From JAAYDS01 sp012729155 (GTDB lineage: Bacteria; Chloroflexota; Anaerolineae; UBA1429): a stretch of 64,000 bases of DNA. Shown here piece by piece: positions 59,700 to 64,000 of this stretch. The notes under the pieces are model-generated. The model saw nothing but the letters and a program-made list of their open reading frames with translations. It ran no database searches and was not told where the DNA came from. The stretch covers positions 62,001-126,000 of the forward strand of contig DAIPBO010000005.1 of assembly GCA_036774405.1 (NCBI GenBank), read 5' to 3'. The first letter of the stretch is position 1; every line of letters begins with the position of its first letter. Position numbers and translations under genes: made by a program.

Positions 59700-60596
59700 T
59701 TGGGAAACGTCTGGATTGCTCTTGGCCTGACAGCCCTGGCTGGACTGGCGACCGGCGTTGGCAGTGTGATCGCCTTTCTGGTCAAGCGCACTGACCGCCG
59801 CTTTCTTTCGATCGCCACTGGCTTTTCGGCTGGGGTGATGCTGTATGTCTCCTTTGTCGAGATCCTTGTAAAGGGCCAGGAGGCGCTTGTAGCGGCCTAT
59901 GGTGAGCGTTTGGGGTCGTGGGTCAACGTGGCTGCCTTTTTCGGGGGCATCCTGATGATCGGCCTGATCGACAACCTGATCCCCTCGGCCACCAACCCGC
60001 ATACGCAGCACACACCACAGGAGATCGACCCTCTGGCCGATCCTGATCGGCCTCTACCCGACTTTGACGCCGTCGCAGCAGACCAGCGCCCTGTCCCCGG
60101 CGCGCACGATCATCGCGTGGATCATTCTCACCTTATGCGCATGGGGCTCTTTACGGCGTTGGCCATCGCGATTCACAACCTGCCCGAGGGGCTGGCGACG
60201 TTCTTGACTGCCTTACAAGACCCAGGGCTGGGTGGGGCAATTGCCCTTGCCATCGCCCTGCACAACATCCCTGAGGGCATCAGTGTGGCGGTCCCGATCT
60301 TTTATGCCACCGGTAGCCGCAAGAGGGCCTTTGCCTTGTCAATACTCAGTGGGCTGGCCGAGCCCGTGGGCGCGGTCATTGCCTACCTCGGTCTTGTGCT
60401 GATCTTTGGTGGCTCTGCTCATGCCATTCCAGGGCAGCTCATGGGAGTGCTCTTTGCAGGCGTAGCTGGCATCATGGTCTATATCAGCGTAGACGAACTC
60501 TTGCCCACCAGCAGGGCGTTCGGCCGTGGCCATGATAGCATCATGGGGCTTGTGGCCGGCATGGCAGTGATGGCTTTGAGCCTGCTGGTGATGTAG
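59700..60596 (+). CDS. ZIP-family divalent metal transporter
   Basis: Imports Zn2+ or other divalent metals. 298 residues, about 8 transmembrane helices. The metal site motifs are AIAIHNLPEGLATF and AIALHNIPEGISVA in helices 4 and 5. A variable loop contains a His-rich segment (GAHDHRVDHSH). The start is TTG 59700 after GGGGGGC, and the helix MGNVWIALGLTALAGLATGVG begins directly. No metal regulator is next to it. Confidence 0.93.
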   Translation: MGNVWIALGLTALAGLATGVGSVIAFLVKRTDRRFLSIATGFSAGVMLYVSFVEILVKGQEALVAAYGERLGSWVNVAAFFGGILMIGLIDNLIPSATNPHTQHTPQEIDPLADPDRPLPDFDAVAADQRPVPGAHDHRVDHSHLMRMGLFTALAIAIHNLPEGLATFLTALQDPGLGGAIALAIALHNIPEGISVAVPIFYATGSRKRAFALSILSGLAEPVGAVIAYLGLVLIFGGSAHAIPGQLMGVLFAGVAGIMVYISVDELLPTSRAFGRGHDSIMGLVAGMAVMALSLLVM

Positions 60597-60626
60597 CCAT
60601 TGGCCACAGGGTGCCGAGAAAATGAG

Positions 60627-60654
60627 CAAGGGGCGGCCTAGCGGCCGCCCCTTG
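60627..60654. terminator. 12-bp hairpin between convergent genes
   Basis: Perfect 12-bp GC-rich stem (60627-60638 with 60643-60654), loop TAGC, between the ZIP stop (60596) and the amidohydrolase stop (60661). Confidence 0.7.
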
Positions 60655-60660
60655 TGGCAT

Positions 60661-61479
60661 CTAGACGAGCCCCAGGAAGCGCAGGGCGTTCTCGCCCAGC
60701 CAGCGCCGTTCCGTCTCGGCAGGGGCGCCCAGTTGCTGGTGTAGTAGCTGCCGGTCGCTACGTAATACGTCTACGCCATGTTCGTGGATGCCCGTGCCCA
60801 CCGAGTCGCTGCCCCACAAGATGTATTCGTCGCCCGCGAAAGAGAGCGTCTTGCGTAGGGCGTCCTCGCGCCAGGCGGGCGGTGTCCCCGGTGTGGTGTC
60901 GATCCACATCTGATGCGGGTGCTCACGCCCTTCGCTATTGAGCGCGCGAAAGCGCCCATAGAGCGCCAGGCACTCGTCGACCCACGGCCACGAGATGTGC
61001 GCCAGGGCAAAGCGCACTTTGGGAAAGTGCAGCAGCGGCTCCCAGAACACCGGGCGGTTAAACCGCGAGCTGTCGCCGTGAAAGTAGAGGATGCCCGAGT
61101 GAAAGATGATCGGCGCGTTGAGCTCGCCGGCCTTTTCGTAGACCGGAAAGACGGTCTCATCGCATGGATACCAGTGGTTGGCGATCATCTTGACGCCGGC
61201 AAAGCCTTTGTCGGCGATGGCGTACTCGAGCTCCTGGACGGCGCCGGGCAGGGTTGGCTCGATCCAGCAAAAGGGCAAGATGCGGTCTGGCGCCTCGGCG
61301 GCAATGCGCGCCAGCCAATCAGTGGCCTCGCGCATAGCCCAGCGTTTGGGCAGTTCATCGGTCTCGGGCGCTGGGGCGAACAGGCAGCACTTGTCGATGC
61401 CAGCAGCATCCATGCCGTCGAGCACCGCCTTGGCGGTCTCTTCGCCAAACGCATGCACGTGGATGTCGATGATCATCAT
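60661..61479 (-). CDS. Amidohydrolase-2-type metal-dependent hydrolase
   Basis: 272 residues, TIM-barrel amidohydrolase. IDIHVHAFG provides the HxH metal ligands, PIIFHSGILYFHG and ALAHISWPWV give further His, and ILWGSDSVGTG the terminal Asp. Family members are decarboxylases and hydrolases of aromatic or lactone compounds. ATG 61479 (a second ATG follows) behind GGAGG. It has its own promoter. Confidence 0.88.
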   Translation of the reverse strand: MMIIDIHVHAFGEETAKAVLDGMDAAGIDKCCLFAPAPETDELPKRWAMREATDWLARIAAEAPDRILPFCWIEPTLPGAVQELEYAIADKGFAGVKMIANHWYPCDETVFPVYEKAGELNAPIIFHSGILYFHGDSSRFNRPVFWEPLLHFPKVRFALAHISWPWVDECLALYGRFRALNSEGREHPHQMWIDTTPGTPPAWREDALRKTLSFAGDEYILWGSDSVGTGIHEHGVDVLRSDRQLLHQQLGAPAETERRWLGENALRFLGLV

Positions 61480-61505
61480 GACCTCCAGAGAACCAGGCTG
61501 GTGCG

Positions 61506-61534
61506 AGTGTAGCCCCGGGTGTGAGCATTAGCAA
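61506..61534 (-). promoter_or_regulatory. Promoter of the amidohydrolase gene
   Basis: TTGCTA-17 bp-TACACT on the minus strand, 27 bp upstream of the ATG. Confidence 0.52.
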
Positions 61535-61564
61535 CTGTCATGTCGATCAGGGCAAAGTGGAATG

Positions 61565-61581
61565 CAGCGGTCCAACCGCTG
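61565..61581. repeat. Inverted repeat in the amidohydrolase-GNAT intergenic region
   Basis: CAGCGGT-N3-ACCGCTG between two divergent genes, upstream of both predicted promoters. Possible operator. Confidence 0.35.
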
Positions 61582-61661
61582 ACAACCTGCGGTGCGGGCT
61601 GCGACTGATCCGCTCGGCAATCGTGTATACTCGCGTTCAGGTGCAAATGCAGGAGATAAAC

Positions 61662-62168
61662 ATGAAACTCGCATTCTCGCGATTGAGCGACGTCAACCCT
61701 GCTGAGTGGGTAGCTTTGCTCACCCATCCTCTGGTGCGGCGGCACATGCCGCTGTCTGGCGCGACGATGACGCTATCTGAGGCGCGCGATTGGGCTGCGG
61801 CCAAAGACCGGCAATGGGACGCCTTCGGCTATGGCCCCTGGGCTCTATTTGCTGATGGCGAGCTCGTGGGTTGGGGCGGGCTGCAAGATGAGGATGGTGA
61901 GGCCGATCTAGCCCTGGTGCTGCATCCTGATCATTGGGGCAAGGGGCCGGCCTTTGCTCGTGAGATTATCCGGCGCGCCTTTGAGGAACTGGGGCTGGCG
62001 TCAATCACGGCGCTCTTGCCTCCTTCGCGCACGCGCGTCAAGGGCATGCAGCGTCTGGGCTTTGAGTTCGACAGTGAGGTGTGGGTCGATGGTGAGCGCT
62101 TTGTTCGCTATCGGCTCTTGCGGCCCGCCGCTGGGCAGACTGAGAACCACCAGATGCCAGGCGACTAG
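61662..62168 (+). CDS. GNAT-family N-acetyltransferase
   Basis: 168 residues. The acetyl-CoA-binding loop region is HPDHWGKGPAFAREIIRRAF and the following strand-helix (LGLASITALLPPSRTRVKGM then RLGFEFDSE) is typical of RimJ/RimL-like GNATs. Substrate unknown. ATG 61662 follows AGGAGATA; a longer in-frame extension is not conserved. It ends in the same CTAG tetranucleotide as the convergent radical SAM gene. A TATACT -10-like box is at 61627. Confidence 0.86.
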   Translation: MKLAFSRLSDVNPAEWVALLTHPLVRRHMPLSGATMTLSEARDWAAAKDRQWDAFGYGPWALFADGELVGWGGLQDEDGEADLALVLHPDHWGKGPAFAREIIRRAFEELGLASITALLPPSRTRVKGMQRLGFEFDSEVWVDGERFVRYRLLRPAAGQTENHQMPGD

Positions 62169-63055
62169 AGCATTTTCAGCTGTTGAGCTGCGCTGGTCGG
62201 CGGCCGACGTGGGTGGGGTTCGTATGGAGCCAGGCGGTCAGCGATGCCATGACGCAAGCGCTCCTCGTGAAAGGCATCCCAGAGCTCTGCGGCGCGCGGA
62301 CAGGCGCATTCGTAACGCAGCCCGTACGTGCGCTCATAGCGTTGCCGAAGCCCGGCAAAGCTCGCGTCGAGCTGGGTATAGAACCAGTCGCGCGAGCCCT
62401 CACGCATCGTGGTGCCCATGGCAGCCAGAGCGTAGGTGGCGCCGGCGTCGGCCGCCCTCTGTACAATCGCGCGGATCGACGCAGGATCATCTTCGATGAA
62501 CGGCAGGATGGGCATCAGCAGAGCGCCCACCTCAACTCCAGCACTGGCCAGCTTGGCCATGGCGGCCAGGCGTCGGCTCGGGGAGGGGGCGAGCGGTTCG
62601 ACGCGCGCGGCGAGCTCGTCATCGACGGTCGTCAGTGTGAATGAGACGATCGCTCTCGTCTGTGCGATTTGGGCGAGTGTGTCGAGGTCTTTGACCACGA
62701 GGTCGCTCTTGGTGGTCACATGAACGGGGAAACCCTCATCGGCCAACACCTGTAACGCCTGTCCCGTCAGGCCGTACTGACGCTCAGCAAAGGTGTATGG
62801 ATCAGACATGGCGCCTGTGCCTACGATGCCAACCAACCGCTTGCGGGGCAGCTCGTCGCGCAGCCGCTCGATAGCATTGACCTTGACCAACACGTCGCGA
62901 AAGTCTGCGATGCCATAGCAGAGTGACCGCGAGTCGCAGTAGATGCATTGGTGCTCGCAGCCGCGATAGATGTTCATGCCGTACTTGATCTGGAACCAGG
63001 GATCGGGCTGCTTGTGCCCTGAGAGCAGCGTCTTGGCCTGGATTTCGATGATCAT
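62165..63055 (-). CDS. Radical SAM protein of the spore-photoproduct-lyase-like (SPL) group
   Basis: 296 residues. The [4Fe-4S]/SAM motif is YRGCEHQCIYCDSR (CxxxCxxC, Cys about 33, 37 and 40). HVTTKSDLVVKDLDTLAQI and SFTLTTVDDELAARVEPLAP are as in SPL-family radical SAM proteins with CxxxCxxC near the N-terminus. The reaction is not known; DNA photolesion repair is possible. It ends tail to tail with the GNAT gene (shared CTAG) and begins 9 bp after the metallophosphoesterase stop. Confidence 0.88.
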   Translation of the reverse strand: MIIEIQAKTLLSGHKQPDPWFQIKYGMNIYRGCEHQCIYCDSRSLCYGIADFRDVLVKVNAIERLRDELPRKRLVGIVGTGAMSDPYTFAERQYGLTGQALQVLADEGFPVHVTTKSDLVVKDLDTLAQIAQTRAIVSFTLTTVDDELAARVEPLAPSPSRRLAAMAKLASAGVEVGALLMPILPFIEDDPASIRAIVQRAADAGATYALAAMGTTMREGSRDWFYTQLDASFAGLRQRYERTYGLRYECACPRAAELWDAFHEERLRHGIADRLAPYEPHPRRPPTSAAQQLKML

Positions 63056-63064
63056 CGCGGCGGG

Positions 63065-64000
63065 TCAGTCGCAGGTGTGTCCGGCACGGTCGAGGGCGCG
63101 CGCCAACCGCTGGTAAGCGGGTAGATAATCGCGTTCAGCACGAGCACGGTCAAAGCTGCGCTCGGTGTCGAACCAGACGTGGTCAGGCAACCAGCTGTCG
63201 GGCTTGAGGCCTGCCTGTCTCGCCAGGCGGTGGGCATGCCAGAAGAACATGATGCTCAGGCATTGGCCTGAGAGCGCGTCGGCCATAAAGGCACGAGCCA
63301 GTGGGCCACCATCGTCATGCAGGCCGCTGTCATGATAGTCGCGCAGCAGGCGCTCACGATCATAGGGCACACTGCGCAGTTCGGCCTGCCAGCGCCCATC
63401 CACGAGTGTCAAGAGGGCATAGTCAGCGTGTCCACTGCCGTTGGTGGGCACGCCCACCGAACCTGGGCACACGGCGAGCCGGCCATCGAGGCAGGCGCGC
63501 CACTGCAGATGGGTATGACCGCACACGAGGACGCTCGCCTGCACGTCGGCCATCACATCGCCAAGCGGGCGAGGCAGCGTTCGCGTGCTGGGCAGACCGG
63601 TGACGTGGGCTACTTCGGCCACCAACGCGCCGGTCACTGGCAACACGGGCTCGCGCACGTCGAGTGGTGAGCCGTGCACCAGACAGATGGGCGGAGCGTT
63701 GCCGAACTGGAGCACGCGCTGCTCGGCCAGCGCCGTGACTGCGCCGATGATAGCGGGAGTGAGCTGCGCGGCAGACCAGCGTAGCGGTCCATAGTGCACT
63801 CCCGACTGCCATGCTGCCGGAGCTCTGCCAACGCGGATGTCGACCAGGTCCTGGTCGTTGTTGCCGCGAATCAGGATGGCGCCGCGCTCCTGGAGCAGCT
63901 CAAATGTCTGTACCGGGCACGGGCCGGTGGCCAGGTGGTCGCCAGCGGCGATGATGCCCTCGATGCCTTTCGCATCTGCGTCGGCCAGAACCGCCTCCAG
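63065..64000 (-). CDS. Metallophosphoesterase (5' end missing)
   Basis: 311 residues are visible and the frame remains open to the right edge, so the start is outside. GIIAAGDHLATGPCPVQTFE and ILIRGNNDQDLV are the middle motifs (GD, GNxD), CLVHGSPLDVREP and VLVCGHTHLQW the C-terminal His motifs of the calcineurin-like YfcE/MJ0936-type phosphodiesterases. The first Asp-x-His motif must lie beyond base 64000. Same strand and 9 bp upstream of the radical SAM gene, so an operon is likely. Confidence 0.88.
   Translation of the reverse strand: MEAVLADADAKGIEGIIAAGDHLATGPCPVQTFELLQERGAILIRGNNDQDLVDIRVGRAPAAWQSGVHYGPLRWSAAQLTPAIIGAVTALAEQRVLQFGNAPPICLVHGSPLDVREPVLPVTGALVAEVAHVTGLPSTRTLPRPLGDVMADVQASVLVCGHTHLQWRACLDGRLAVCPGSVGVPTNGSGHADYALLTLVDGRWQAELRSVPYDRERLLRDYHDSGLHDDGGPLARAFMADALSGQCLSIMFFWHAHRLARQAGLKPDSWLPDHVWFDTERSFDRARAERDYLPAYQRLARALDRAGHTCD

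Noticed and set aside
61627..61660. A promoter for the GNAT gene at TATACT (61627)
   Set aside because: The -10 is good but no acceptable -35 was found at 16-18 bp; only mentioned in the gene entry.

Overview
The window is a gene-dense, GC-rich (roughly 60%) bacterial chromosome segment with about 58 protein genes, one tRNA and no rRNA, CRISPR array, insertion sequence or prophage. Content points to Chloroflexota, probably an Anaerolineae-like lineage: AmaP- and DUF4013-type membrane proteins, a LuxR-HTH/kelch fusion, a free-standing TipAS domain, an SNF2/SWIM pair and many Gfo/Idh/MocA oxidoreductases. This assignment is an inference from gene families; no marker such as 16S rRNA is present. 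Both edges cut genes: an esterase on the left (minus strand, 3' end missing) and a metallophosphoesterase on the right (minus strand, 5' end missing).

Layout. 1-9.8 kb: esterase; pyrD-pyrK; tag glycosylase; an unassigned TIM-barrel protein; an NTF2-like protein; a run with DUF4013 protein, oxidoreductase, flavodoxin-like, TipAS, lipoprotein and deoxynucleoside kinase; mscL. 9.9-19.4 kb: typA diverges from a long plus-strand run (LuxR-kelch, OsmC, lipoamide dehydrogenase, DUF503, two small membrane proteins, NfnA-NfnB, SIS-domain sugar isomerase). 19.4-28.3 kb: aldo/keto reductase and zinc alcohol dehydrogenase; polA-argS; tRNA-Val(UAC) with an unassigned gene pair. 28.3-39.4 kb: YfhO-like protein, amaP-scpB, convergent to smc-rnc-aspS, then the PEP synthase/PPDK regulator. 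39.5-48.5 kb: enolase-superfamily sugar-acid dehydratase, SMP-30 lactonase with oxidoreductase, SNF2 helicase/SWIM protein/sugar isomerase. 48.5-64 kb: membrane pyrophosphatase, sulfatase, ArsR/permease/thioredoxin operon, an alpha/alpha-toroid-like protein, flavodiiron protein, CopD-like protein, sialidase, a ribbon-helix-helix-like regulator with a 17-residue lysine-rich ORF, ZIP transporter, amidohydrolase, GNAT, radical SAM and metallophosphoesterase.

Functionally the window mixes housekeeping (pyrimidine synthesis, polA, argS, aspS, rnc, smc, scpB, typA) with redox chemistry that fits low-oxygen life (electron-bifurcating NfnAB, flavodiiron protein, PyrDK type 1B, proton/sodium-pumping pyrophosphatase, OsmC-lipoamide dehydrogenase) and scattered glycan and sugar-acid catabolism (esterase, sulfatase, sialidase, dehydratase, lactonase, isomerases).

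Regulatory sequence is unusually legible: about twenty sigma-70-like promoters can be read by eye, most with exactly 17-bp spacers, and several divergent pairs put their -35 boxes close together. Ends of convergent genes are marked by long perfect hairpins without U-tracts. Nothing here is a clearly new defence or mobile system. The best leads are the tRNA-linked unassigned gene pair (26.1-28.3 kb), the coupled OsmC-Lpd pair, the membrane LuxR-kelch regulator, and the regulator/micro-ORF/giant-hairpin locus at 59.0-59.6 kb.
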